NCBI RefSeq assembly: GCF_026210795.1
Contig: NC_089438.1
Coordinates: 3,245,501 to 3,309,500, forward strand
Source of the DNA: Rhizophagus irregularis
Lineage: Eukaryota; Glomeromycota; Glomeromycetes; Glomerales; Glomeraceae
Length of the DNA stretch: 64,000 nucleotides
Direction: 5' to 3'
Positions 45,801 to 55,946 of this stretch are shown piece after piece. The position numbers and the translations under genes are program-made. How positions within the stretch are numbered: position 1 is the stretch's first letter; each line of letters starts with the position of its first letter. The notes below the pieces were generated by a model. It was not told where the DNA came from. It ran no database searches and worked only from the letters and a program-made list of their open reading frames with translations.

Positions 45801-48314
45801 TATATACAAATAAGTAATTATAGAATTAAATAAATAACTTACTCCCTATATTATTAAATAATTTTTTAAATAAGAATTTAGTTAATTTGAACTATATGCA
45901 AATATATATAAATAAGTAATAATATAATTAAATAAATAATAACTTACAATCTATTTAAAAAATTTAGTTAATTTAAATTATATGTAAATATTATATAATA
46001 AGTAATAATAGAATTAAATAAACAACTATAACTTACGTTCTATTTAAGTGAAGAATTTAGTTAGTCTAAATTATATATAAATAAGTAATAATAGAATTAA
46101 ATAAATAACTTATGATAACTTACGATCTATTTAAGTAAAGAATTAAGTTAGTTTAAATTATATGTAAAATATTATATAAATAAGTAATAATAAAATTAAA
46201 TAAATAACTTACACTCTATATTATCAAATAATTTTTCAAATTAAAGAATTTAGTTAGTTTAAATTAAAATACCATATAAATGAGTAATAATAGAATTCAA
46301 TAATTAACTTATAACTTACTATCTATTTAAATAAAGAATTTAGTTAGTTTAATTTATATTTAAATATTCTATAAATAAGTAATATTAGAATTAAATAAAT
46401 AACTATAACTTACGTTCTATTTAAATAAAGAATTTAGTTAGTTTAAATTATTTGTAAAGATTATATAAATAATTAATGATAGAATTAAATAAATAACTTA
46501 TAACTTACGATCTATTTAATAAAGAATTTAGTTAGTTTAAATTATTATATGTAAATATTAAGTAAATAAGTAATGATGGAAATAAATAAATAATAACTTA
46601 CAAACTATTTAAATAATGAATTTAGTTAGTTTAAATTATTTGTAAAGATTATATAAATAAGTAATAAATAGAATTAAATAAATAACTTACATGCTATATT
46701 ATTAAATAATTTTTAAATAAAGAATTTAGTTAGTGTAAATATTATATAAATAAGTAATAATAGAATTAAATAAATAACTTATAACTTACCAACTAAAAGA
46801 AATTAAAAAATAATTTTTTGAATAAAGAATTTAGTAATTTAAATTAATACATTTAAATATTATATAAATAAGTAATAATAGAATTAAATATACAACTATA
46901 ACTTACGTTCTATTTAAATAAAGAATTTAGTTAATTTAAATTATATGTAATATTATATAAATAAGTAATAACAGAATTAAATAAATAACTTACTTCCTAT
47001 ATTATTATATAATTTTTAAATAAAGAATTTAGTTAAACTATATGTAAATATTATATAAATAAGTAATAATAGTATTAAATAAATAACTTACTTCCTATAT
47101 TATTAAATAATTTTTTAAATAAAGAATATAGTTAGTTTAAATTATATATGTAAATAAGTAATAATAGAATTAAATAAATAACTTGTAACTTACCAACTAA
47201 AAGAAATTACAAAATAATTTTTTAGATAAAGAATTTAGTTAGTTTAAATATATTTAGATATTATATAAATAAGTAACAATAGGATCAAATAAACAACTAT
47301 AACTTACGATCTATTTAAATAAAGAATTTAGTTAGTTTAAATTATATTATGTAAATTAGTAATAACAGAATTAAATAAATAACTTACTGTCTATATTATT
47401 AAATATTTTTTTAAATAAAGAATTTAGTTAGTTTAAATTATATAAAAATATTATATAAATAGGTAATAATAGAATTTAAATAAATAACTTACCCTCTATA
47501 TTATTAAATAATTTTTTAAATAAAGAATTTAGTTAGCTTTAAATTATATAAATAATAGAAATATAACTTACTCCCTAATATTATTTATAATTAATTATTA
47601 TTAGTTAAATATAAATATAATACAAAAGTATTTACTGTAAATTAAATATATCACTTACAATCTAGTCATTTAAATAAGAATACAATTAGTTGAATTATAT
47701 AGAATATTAAACAAATAAATATGTTATTGTAACTTACCATCTGTAATACAATTAATTATTAAATAGTTAATTAAATAAAGAATTTAGTTATTTGAATATT
47801 AGTATGTAAAAATAAATAAAATAAAGTAAAGAATTAAAGATTTAAATAACTAATAACTTACTGACTATAGTATTATATTAATCATTAAATAAATTATTTA
47901 ATTACATGAAATGTAAAAAAAATGATAAGTAATTCCATTATTATTCAATTGTAAGATAACTTATTAACTTACGAGCTAAATTATCTAACATTATTTTTGT
48001 ATAATATAGTTAGATTGAATTATATTTGAATATTAGGTAATTATAGATAGTATTTAAATGTATTTACAAATAAAAATTTAATATTTTAGCATGTTTAACA
48101 TACCTTTAGATTCCTTGATACTACTTTCTTCAAATTCTTCAGAGTCGCTTCCTTTGATTTTTTCAGAGTTACTTCCTTCAAATTCTTCAGTGCTGCTTCC
48201 TTTCAAATTCAATATTACCAGAATATAGAATTAAACAAATTTATAATATTTCTAATTGTATTAAATGTTTATACTATACATATAATCATTACCTTTATGA
48301 TTACTGAGAGCCAT
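42864..48314 (-). CDS. Microexon-array protein kinase (predicted 42 exons, 438 residues)
   Basis: Predicted exons: 48314-48293 (MALSNHK), 48199-48104, 37 exons of 3 nt, one of 1 nt at 44113, then 44030-43814 and 43733-42864. Total is 1317 nt and the frame closes. Exon 2 encodes four 8-residue Ser/Glu-rich units (GSSTEEFE type). The array adds 38 residues. The 44030 exon then gives FGKSGNTIMDNFIFEKNLRW, the family's SGN...WIPY lead-in, so an in-frame upstream N-terminus is expected. Kinase: DKGGFGIIYKA loop, VILK lysine near residue 134, HCD in place of HRD at about 225-227 (non-RD type), DLG for DFG at about 245-247, APE at about 269-271. The kinase exons are confident. Microexon inclusion is inferred from splice signals and frame. 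A conservative alternative starts at ATG 44005. Confidence 0.75.
44031..48103 (-). repeat. Tandem intron-like array with 37 3-nt candidate microexons and one of 1 nt
   Basis: Minus-strand pattern: AG, NNN, GTAAGT. Triplets (first + coordinate): CTC 47973, TCA 47862, ATG 47738, ATT 47659, GGA 47572, AGG 47493, ACA 47388, ATC 47308, TTG 47194, GAA 47092, GAA 46994, AAC 46907, TTG 46790, CAT 46691, TTT 46602, ATC 46509, AAC 46414, ATA 46320, AGT 46213, ATC 46124, AAC 46037, ATT 45948, GGA 45843, GGA 45476, AGT 45370, ATG 45272, TTA 45159, TTG 45058, TCG 44955, ATC 44872, GAA 44776, AGA 44678, CTT 44573, GGA 44480, AAC 44403, CTT 44295, TTG 44203; then A at 44113. Introns are 74-128 nt, except 364 nt where a MITE sits. 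Typical intron: GTAAGTTATTTATTTAATTC near the 5' end, AAACTAACTAAATTC about 20-40 nt before the acceptor, and TATAG or AATAG at the end. One donor is GTGAGT (after 45476). Confidence 0.85.
45523..45791. mobile_element. Harbinger/Tourist-like MITE inserted in an array intron
   Basis: Ends are GGCTGTTGCAACTTAATT... and the reverse complement of GGCCGTTCCAACTTGATT..., about 33 bp long through TTTGTTTAACGTCC. TAA flanks both sides (45520-45522 and 45792-45794). Removing the element and one TAA restores the array's usual TATATGTAAATATTATA exactly. Internal G-runs (GGGGGGAGGGGGG) stand out in the AT-rich array. It lengthens the host intron to 364 nt without touching splice sites or branch motif. 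Confidence 0.9.
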
Positions 48315-48696
48315 TACTATATAATTATATAAAATGCTCTATAACTGGAAAAGGTAATATAATTTTATTATTATTATTATTATTAAACGCTTTGTTTGGT
48401 ATATATGGTATGCAAAATGCAAGGATCACATGTATGACAAGTGTCAATCATCAAGCCTCATTGTTGTACAGCAAAAATCATAAAATGAAAAATTTATTAA
48501 TATATAATATATACTTAGAGTGGTAAAGATTTTGAATATCACTTTTTTGATTTTTTTGTTAAAACTAACTTGGAAATGATCATTTACATCCAAAATGGTA
48601 ATTATGCAGAGTAAACATTTACATTATCACCATAATTTTTTAAATTAAATAATGTAATTTGTTCATAATCTGCATATTTAAATATTAACTACAGTA
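48315..48696. other. 5' region of the microexon-array kinase
   Basis: AT-rich. A short ATT trinucleotide run lies near 48363-48384. No clear promoter element or other gene. Confidence 0.4.
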
Positions 48697-48704
48697 TCAC
48701 CAAT

Positions 48705-49020
48705 TAGAGGCCTGCATTGACCTCTATTTTACAATCCAGCCCAGTCCGCACTTGGAAATTAACCTAAAATGCCCAGCCTGGCCCAGCCTGGTCTTAATAT
48801 ATTAAAATCTGGCCAAGACTGGACCTGGACTATTATTATATCATTTTGTTGTAAAACGGCCAATTTAATTTCAGACAGTTTAATTTCAGCCAGAATAAAG
48901 ACGGGTTTGGCCAGAATTACGAAAATTTGGGTTTAACAAAAAATCATGCCAGCCCAAACTCAGATCTAGGTCTGGGCCAGATTAGGGTTCTGGGTTCTGG
49001 GTTCCATTTGCAGACCTCTA
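48705..49020. mobile_element. hAT-like MITE, 316 bp, perfect 8-bp target duplication
   Basis: Ends are TAGAGGCCTGCA and TGCAGACCTCTA. TCACCAAT occurs immediately on both sides (48697-48704 and 49021-49028). The GC-richer interior has repeated CCAGCCTGG/GGTCTGGGCC-type motifs. Confidence 0.9.
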
Positions 49021-49207
49021 TCACCAATCACTCATAATAATCTGAATAAATAAAAATAATAAAAATTAAATAATATTAAATATAAAAAAAAATTAAGATG
49101 GAGCTCTAGTAGAGTTGAATCAGTCCCAGCAAAGACTAGTCCTGGTCTGAGATTTGAGGCCAGTCTGAACTTGGACCATTTATATAAATTTATCATCTAA
49201 TATAAAA

Positions 49208-49806
49208 ATTAGAGTTCTGAACAGATTGACCAAATTCAGGTAACCTGACAGGTTGACCTGAATTTATCAGGTCAGGTTTAACAATTGCAATTCAGCATCA
49301 GTTCAGGTTGTAACATCAATATAACCTGAATGACCTGCTGTTGACCTGAAACTATGATTTTATATAATATAAGTAATGGTATTATTATTCACTTTTTATA
49401 TTGATTTTATATAATAAAAGTGAGTTGCGATATTGGGATTCATTTTTTTTATATTAATTTTATATAATAAAAGTGAGTTGCGATATCAGAATTCACTTTT
49501 TTATATTGATTTTATATATAAAAAGTGAATTGCGGTATCAGAATTCACTTTTTTATATAAAAAAATTAGTTGCAGTATCACGATTCACCTTTTTATACGA
49601 TTTTAATATAAAAAGTGAATCAAAAAAAATGTTTTGCACCATTTTTTTTTGATATTTTAATAAAAATCCTGAAAATTTTCAGGTTTCAGTTCAGGTCAGG
49701 TCAAACAGATAATCTGATATAACCTGACCTGACCTGACCTGAAAAAAAATTTCAGGTCAGGTTTATCAATTAACCTGACCTGACTTGACCCATTCGGAAC
49801 TCTAAT
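49208..49806. mobile_element. MITE of about 600 bp with internal palindromic tandem repeats
   Basis: Ends are ATTAGAGTTC and GAACTCTAAT. Subterminal blocks are arrays of CAGGTCAGGT/ACCTGACCTG. The core (49370-49620) is about four copies of a roughly 60-bp unit containing AGTGAGTTGCGATATC and GAATTCACTTTTTTATA, which are partly self-complementary. Confidence 0.77.
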
Positions 49807-50450
49807 AAAAATGTTAAATCATATATTATTAATAAGTTTTCATTTCAAAATACCAAAATTTTCATATGTTGGTATTTTGTAATATCAATACTCCACAAAT
49901 CATAACTAAAATTATATATAATAAAAAACCATTTAATAAAACAAATATAATATAATATTAATAAAACAACTGAAACTAATATAATGTAATATTATAATAT
50001 TATACAATTAAAAAAAAAACTTTAACTAAATTTGTACAAAATTAGCGAAACCCGAATCACTGGTTATTAATAATCAATTAGGGCGAATTATCAACAAGTC
50101 ACTGCGACTTCGCAACACTACTAGTTAATGTCATAATTTTTAGTGCGACCTGCATTTCATTATCTCGTTGATCCAACCCACTGTTATAAATAAGAAAATT
50201 TAAAAAATTTTAAGGACCGGCCAAAAGATCAGTCCAGCCCACCAGTTTTTGCGGTTTTCAAAATGATTCAAATATGAACTATTCTGTAACACTAAGGAAA
50301 GCTTGGAACTTTTAATTATGTAATATTAACATAGAATTTTTATGATGTTTTTTGTTTTCAATTTTTTTCAGTAAAACAGAGTTTATATAAAACTTAATTA
50401 ATAATATTTTTATAATTTAAAAATCTTATAGAAAATTTACACTTCTACAA
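49807..50450. other. Intergenic, nothing recognised
   Basis: AT-rich. No gene or repeat structure seen. Confidence 0.45.
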
Positions 50451-50635
50451 GGACCCAGAAATATATATAAAAGGGTCAGGTTTGAGTTTTCGTATTTTGA
50501 ATTAATTTTTGATAATTCATATCAGAATTTTATTTCATATTATAGTAACCGACTGACATTATCACCCTGAAAAATTCGTATAGCTCATAGTAAAAAATTT
50601 TTTCATCACCTGACCCTATATATATTTCTGGGTCC
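50451..50635. mobile_element. MITE, 185 bp, GGACCCAGAAATATATATA ends
   Basis: GGACCCAGAAATATATATA with GGGTCAGGT just inside is matched by the reverse complement at the right end. The GGACCC start resembles the element at 24517-24750, but no target duplication was found here. Confidence 0.77.
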
Positions 50636-51138
50636 ATTTTATTTGAAATAAAATTTCTTATAAAAATTAAAAATAAAATAAAGGAAATATAAAGAAAACC
50701 TTCAGTGAAATATCATTTCAACTCATAAAATGTGCAAGAACCTTTGTTCGTGTTGTAGAATTAAAAAAGGAAATTGTCTAATTATCTTCAAAGTGAAGTT
50801 GGTATAAAATTAACAAAAAAAGTTTTTTTTAGATGTAATTATATCACTAGTAGTAAATATATCTTATTCAAGAATTCACTGATTATTAGATCTAACAGAA
50901 ATAAATAAAAAAATGCAACCAATTAAAAAAGTTGCCAAAATTCACCAATATTTTGTCATCACTCGTAAATAATGTGAGGTGTAAACTATAAAAAAAACTA
51001 TAAACTTAAAATTTTATTGTAACGATTATCAAAAAATAAATATTTCATTAATTTTCGTAATTTGATAATTTACTACAAATCATACTAGATAAAGTAATTT
51101 ATTAATATGTTATAATATGAAAGAAAATAAATTATTTA

Positions 51139-51200
51139 AATTACAAACTAAAAAACTTTAAAGATGTCTAATCTTGCTACTCTAGTCTTAGTGTTTAGTA
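51139..51200 (-). promoter_or_regulatory. Conserved 3' stem-loop element of the kinase family (copy 6)
   Basis: AAATTACAAACTAAAAAACTT then TACTCTAGTCTTAGTGTTTA. The left arm has changed (ACTAAAA), so the stem is weakened in this pseudogene copy. It starts about 39 nt past the stop. Confidence 0.6.
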
Positions 51201-51238
51201 CATTATTTATTACAAACTTTAAATGTAATAAATTAATA

Positions 51239-53430
51239 TTAGTTTTCTATATCTAAATATGTTAGAAGTAATATTATTTTAAATAAAAAATGGAATTTAG
51301 TAATTAAAAACTTTTTTTATGATTAAATAAATTTAAACTTTTAAAATACTTACTCTCGGGAAGTTCATATTCATCTTGTTCTTCAAAATGAAAATTTAGA
51401 TTATTATATATTTCTTCATCATCTATAAATAAAAAATTTGGGAATAATATAAAATTAAGCTAAATATCGTCATTATTATAAAGGGTCAAATAATTATTTA
51501 TATATACCGTCATTATTAATACGATATCTCTTCATTTGTTGCACTATTTCTTGAAAATCTAAAATTAAAATAGCGTTTAATATTAGACAATTAGACAAAT
51601 ATACCAATATTTACTTGCCATTATCTAATCTTCTTTTGAATGATTTGTTACTGCTAGCTTAAAATTTTTATAAATAATTAATATAAACTCAAATAAAAAT
51701 AAATATTTAAAAAATAAAATTACCCACTTATTTCTGAAGAATTGTTATTCTGATTACTCAATTTACCAATATCATCGACTAAAAAAAAAATTAATAAATA
51801 TCTTGTGTCGTTTTAATGATTAATATAAACTGAACCTAATAAATACTTACTATTCTCAGGGATATGGAAATCATATGATTTGTTACCATGAAATGCTAAT
51901 AAAGGGAGATAATTTATCATTAATTATTTTTAAAAAATTATAAAAAATTGCTTAATTTATACCCTGTTGTTCTTCTATATAATAAAATGGAAAATCTTAT
52001 ATTAAACTTTTGTTATTTTTTTTTTTAATGTATTTATATATTATAATAAATACCTTCTGTTGAATTTCTTGGTTCAGGAAGATTTTCAAATTGATGAACT
52101 TTACTTGTAAATAGCCTGCTACTGCTAGTATAAATTTTCTAAGCTATTCATTTCCGATCTAGTATCATTTTCTTCTAATTTAGTTGATTCATTTGAATTA
52201 TTTTGGTAATATAAATTAATTTCTCTTATTTTATCCTAAAGTATTTTAGCATCTGGTCTGTTTAATGGATTAGCATCCCAACATTGTATAATTAAATTTT
52301 TATATTCTAAAGGAGTCCCTGGCACAATTTTTGGTCTTATACCATTAACAATATTCATCATCGCTAGATAATAATCATGCTCATAATTATTAAAAGGTGG
52401 TTGTCCAGAAGAAATTTCCCACATAAGCATTGCAATACTATAAACATCAGATTTAAAAGTAGTTTCTTTTCCTGCAATAACTTCTGGTGCAATATAAGGA
52501 AGATTTCCATATATACTTTTTAATGGTTTATCTGCAGGCCCACAAAATCCAAGATCACTAATACAAAATTTAGTTTTAAATAATATATTTCCAGAATGCA
52601 AATCTCTATGAATTGCATTTTCACTATGATGAATTTTATGAAGTGCATCAATTATATCAACAACAATTCGAATTCTTTCGTTCCATGAAAGTTGATTATG
52701 ATTTTTTTGTAAATATTGTCTTAAATTTGCATCCAATTTATTCATTACAAGCATATAATCTCCATTTAATGGATCTTTTGTTAAACCATAACATTGAACA
52801 ATCGCATCTGACCATATATTACTTATATATAAATGTGAACTAGCCTATAAAATAAAGAAAATATTAGAAAAACTTTAAAATAAATAATTATAACATTTTT
52901 AGATTACAAACCTCTTTAAACCAACGTTTATTTGCACTTTCAACATTTTCTAATCTTTTAAGTACCACATTTTGTTTCCTAAATCTTTTTAATTGTTGTC
53001 CTTTAGAATCCCATAAATAATATGATCCATCAATCCAAACTGCTGTATAGATTTCGGAGTATCCACCTTTTGTTAAATATTTAATATTTTCTAAATTATC
53101 ATATGGCAATATTATCATTTCCAGATGTCCAATTTGAAAATTTTGCTTTTAAATAATTTCGAACACAATATTCGCAATATAGTATAGCTAAACAATTTTG
53201 GCCACAATTTTCACAGACTCTTCTTGTTCCTTCATTATAAATAATTTTACTACTGTCATTAATTGCAGTCAAAATTCTTATAGCTTCAGATTTTTCATCT
53301 TTTGTAAGTGATTCATCAGCAAGAATTGTTTGTCATATCGTTTTTGTAGATTATCATAAAGATTATAGTCTGTTAGTGCATATGCTCTATCAATTGCAGC
53401 ATCAATTAATTGTTCTCTATTAACAGACAT
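51239..53430 (-). pseudogene. Tyrosine-kinase-like kinase, copy 3, broken by four lesions
   Basis: The start MSVNREQLIDAAIDRAYAL is at 53430. Lesions in order: (1) a frameshift after QKRYDKQ, near 53335; (2) an internal deletion joining SGNDNI to LPYDNLENIKYL near 53110, removing the QECQ...EWIPY stretch and shifting frame; (3) a nonsense TAG at 52236-52238 where relatives have Glu; (4) a one-T insertion near 52135 before the YTSSSRLFTSKVHQ segment. Kinase motifs between lesions are intact (VVLK, IHRDLHSGN, ISDLGFCG, YIAPEV). The 12-nt exon (51963-51974) and the small tail exons to NIEN at 51239 are preserved. It is a recent pseudogene of gene 2. Confidence 0.87.
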
Positions 53431-53880
53431 AATGAAATAAATATACTGTAAATTTTTTTTAGAATAAAGTTTGAAGCAGCAAAAAATATTTTCGGAACGC
53501 ATATAAATAAAGTTACATTCATAAACATTGTGTAACCAAATGATTCGTTAAATTGCAAATCTTTTTACCAATAAGGGAAATGATTTGGTGAACAATGCTA
53601 TCACGTGGTCAAAAGTATAAACGTACGAAAATTTATGAATCAAGAGAAATTATAATGATAGTATATAAAAATGGGTTTAATACCAATTAAATAACTAATT
53701 TATTAATGTTTATTTTCCAAAAAAAGTAAATAATAATTTTGTTAATATGATTAAAATAAACTATAACTATTGACATTAGATAATACTCTCGCGGATTTTG
53801 AATACGGTATAAATTTTGCCTAACTAAAATCAACGATGATTATATTTTAAATTATTTAAAATACGGTATAGACAAATAAA

Positions 53881-54463
53881 GAAGTAAAATCTACCAAGTA
53901 TAAATAATAAATTCATTATATCGAACTTCAAGCATTTCAAGATTATATAATAATTACTTATAATTTAAATTTTTGTTAAATCATTAATAAATATCATTAT
54001 ATTATAAAATGTACATAATATATGACAATTAATTATAATGCAAATATTTATTTATTTTGATATCATAAAAAAAAAAAAAAAATACTTTCACTAAATTTAG
54101 TTGTAACATTTATATCTGATTAACAGTTTGGAAAATAACATTCTTTAACAATAATCTTTAGAAAAAAATTTTTAATTGTTATTGAAGATATGTTGTATGA
54201 ATTTCTTTTGTTAAAACGCAAGATTTAATATATGACACATATCGATTATCAAATTATAACGAATAATAATAAAAAAGGAGAAATATTAATAGATATTATG
54301 AAAGTACTTAATAGAATGTAAAATTTAAATTTCATTTTATAATTTATTTTATCATGCAGTGATCCGATATTATTCGATGAATAAAATACAACTATTTATC
54401 GCAAAAAATGTTACGTTCATTTCATGCATTATAAATGGAATCACGTGAAAACCTTTCAAAACC
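53881..54463. other. Upstream region of GIY-YIG copy 1
   Basis: AT-rich. From about 54350 (TATCATGCAGTGATCCGATA...GTTACGTTCATTT) it is similar to 57170-57280 and 62097-62180, upstream of the other two copies. Confidence 0.55.
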
Positions 54464-54470
54464 TATAAAA
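54464..54470 (+). promoter_or_regulatory. TATA box of GIY-YIG copy 1
   Basis: TATAAAA within AAACCTATAAAAGTCAAGT. The same context recurs upstream of copy 2 at 57416, which supports it. Confidence 0.5.
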
Positions 54471-54529
54471 GTCAAGTAAAAAAAGAAAATAATATTGTTT
54501 CAAAACTAAACACAATATAAACATTACAG

Positions 54530-54757
54530 ATGTTACAAATATTTAGTCATACGTATCGGCTAGTCCCTAAAATCTTGGGGTATATTTTTATTGATCGATT
54601 AAATGGACCGTCATGTGGTACATATCAATTGACTTCAATAGCAGCCAATAAAATATCAAAAGAATCCGGGGTACAATGGTTTGACATGATCTACCATAGT
54701 GGAATAATAATTTTTATTTTATGGGATGCTTTATTTTATGAGGTGCTTTTTAGTTGA
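54530..54757 (+). CDS. Hypothetical 75-residue open frame in the copy-1 leader
   Basis: ATG at 54530 opens MLQIFSHTYRLVPKILG... with a hydrophobic C-terminus (IIIFILWDALFYEVLF). It lies in a segment present only upstream of copy 1. No family recognised. It could be an insertion relic. Confidence 0.25.
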   Translation: MLQIFSHTYRLVPKILGYIFIDRLNGPSCGTYQLTSIAANKISKESGVQWFDMIYHSGIIIFILWDALFYEVLFS

Positions 54758-55070
54758 TTAGGTCACATAATGTTTACAACGTTTTGGGTAATGGTTGAAA
54801 GATAACTTGTAATCGATACAAAGATCTGCAACTCCAACAAATAAAGATCTTCGATCGGCAAAATCATTTCATGAATCATGATAAAAATGGAAATTTTAAC
54901 AAAGGGAAACCTGTATTGACTGCGTTCGAAACTTTAAAAACATATTCATGTGAGAATTAATGAATTATTTAATAAAGATGGATCTTCAAAAAAAAAATTC
55001 TTGGTTTGCATTTTTCTTTGTATTGATAGTCAAACGAAAGTATTTTCATCTAGTTATTATTATATCCAAA

Positions 55071-55946
55071 ATGAATACTGTTTATGTATTAGAGTGCAAT
55101 AATAACAAATATTACATCGGAAAAACTAGCAGAAGTGTTAATATTAGGTTTAAAGAACATCGCAATGGTTCTGGTTCAGAATGGACACGCCAATATCGTC
55201 CAATAAGAATTGTTGAGTCTGAAAAAACTGTTAATTTACATTTAGAACTGAATAAAACCCTTGATTATATGAACGAATATGGCATCGATAATGTAAGAGG
55301 TAGTTGTTATTCTAGTGTGAATTTATCAAAGACAGAAAAACAGAGCATTCGTCAATTACTTTCTTCTAGAAATGATTCTTGTTACAACTATGGTATGACT
55401 GGTCATTTCACTAAATATTGTGGTTATTCTTACAACAAAAATAACCACAATTCTTATGGGAGTTTTAAACGTGGCAGTCTCATTCATTTTGCTAATGAGT
55501 GTGATAATTATTTTGATGAAAATGACGTTGAAAATAATGAGACTAATAGTTATTATGGTGAAAGTGATGATAATTCTTATATATGTTTTAAATGTGGCAG
55601 TTCTAGTCATTATGCTAATAATTGTGGCGATTCTGATGAAAATGATGGTGAAAATGATGAGAATGATAGTGAAAATGATGATGATAATCCTTATAGATGT
55701 TTTAGGTGTGGCAGTCCGAGTCATTTTGATAATTATCGTAATGATTATTCTAATGAAAATGACTCTTATGATGAGAATGGTGGTGAAGGTGATGATGGTA
55801 ATTCTTATAGAAGTGAAAGTGATGATTGTAATTCTTATAGATGTTTTAAATGTGGCAATTCAAATCATTTTGCTAATGATTGTGATGATGAGTCTGATAT
55901 AGAGACGCGGTTGGAACTCGATCACATTGGGATGAGTTATAACTAG
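55071..55946 (+). CDS. GIY-YIG domain / zinc-knuckle protein, copy 1 (291 residues)
   Basis: Start chosen at 55071 (MNTVYVLECNNNKYYIGKT) because both paralogues start there; the frame is open upstream to 54960. Residues 1-100 are a GIY-YIG-like module: TVYVLEC in the GIY strand, YYIGKT for YIG, RFKEH carrying the conserved Arg, then GSEWTRQYRPI and NKTLDYM. CX2CX4HX4C knuckles follow, separated by Asp/Glu/Asn-rich linkers. Of five, two are intact (CFKCGSSSHYANNC, CFKCGNSNHFANDC). The first has Tyr for the second Cys, the second has lost both N-terminal Cys, and the fourth has Arg for the last Cys. A nuclease or nucleic-acid-binding role is likely; the target is unknown. Confidence 0.85.
   Translation: MNTVYVLECNNNKYYIGKTSRSVNIRFKEHRNGSGSEWTRQYRPIRIVESEKTVNLHLELNKTLDYMNEYGIDNVRGSCYSSVNLSKTEKQSIRQLLSSRNDSCYNYGMTGHFTKYCGYSYNKNNHNSYGSFKRGSLIHFANECDNYFDENDVENNETNSYYGESDDNSYICFKCGSSSHYANNCGDSDENDGENDENDSENDDDNPYRCFRCGSPSHFDNYRNDYSNENDSYDENGGEGDDGNSYRSESDDCNSYRCFKCGNSNHFANDCDDESDIETRLELDHIGMSYN

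Larger units (their letters stand above)
50708..53880. repeat. Segmental duplication, copy B (partner at 20473-24138)
   Basis: Colinear with copy A from the 3' flank through the kinase and about 400 bp of 5' flank. It is shorter by about 500 bp through scattered deletions. Confidence 0.85.

Noticed and set aside
44031-48103. CRISPR array
   Set aside because: Regular repeats with variable inserts might suggest one, but the variable part is 3 nt, the repeats vary in length and carry splice and branch signals, and the context is eukaryotic.
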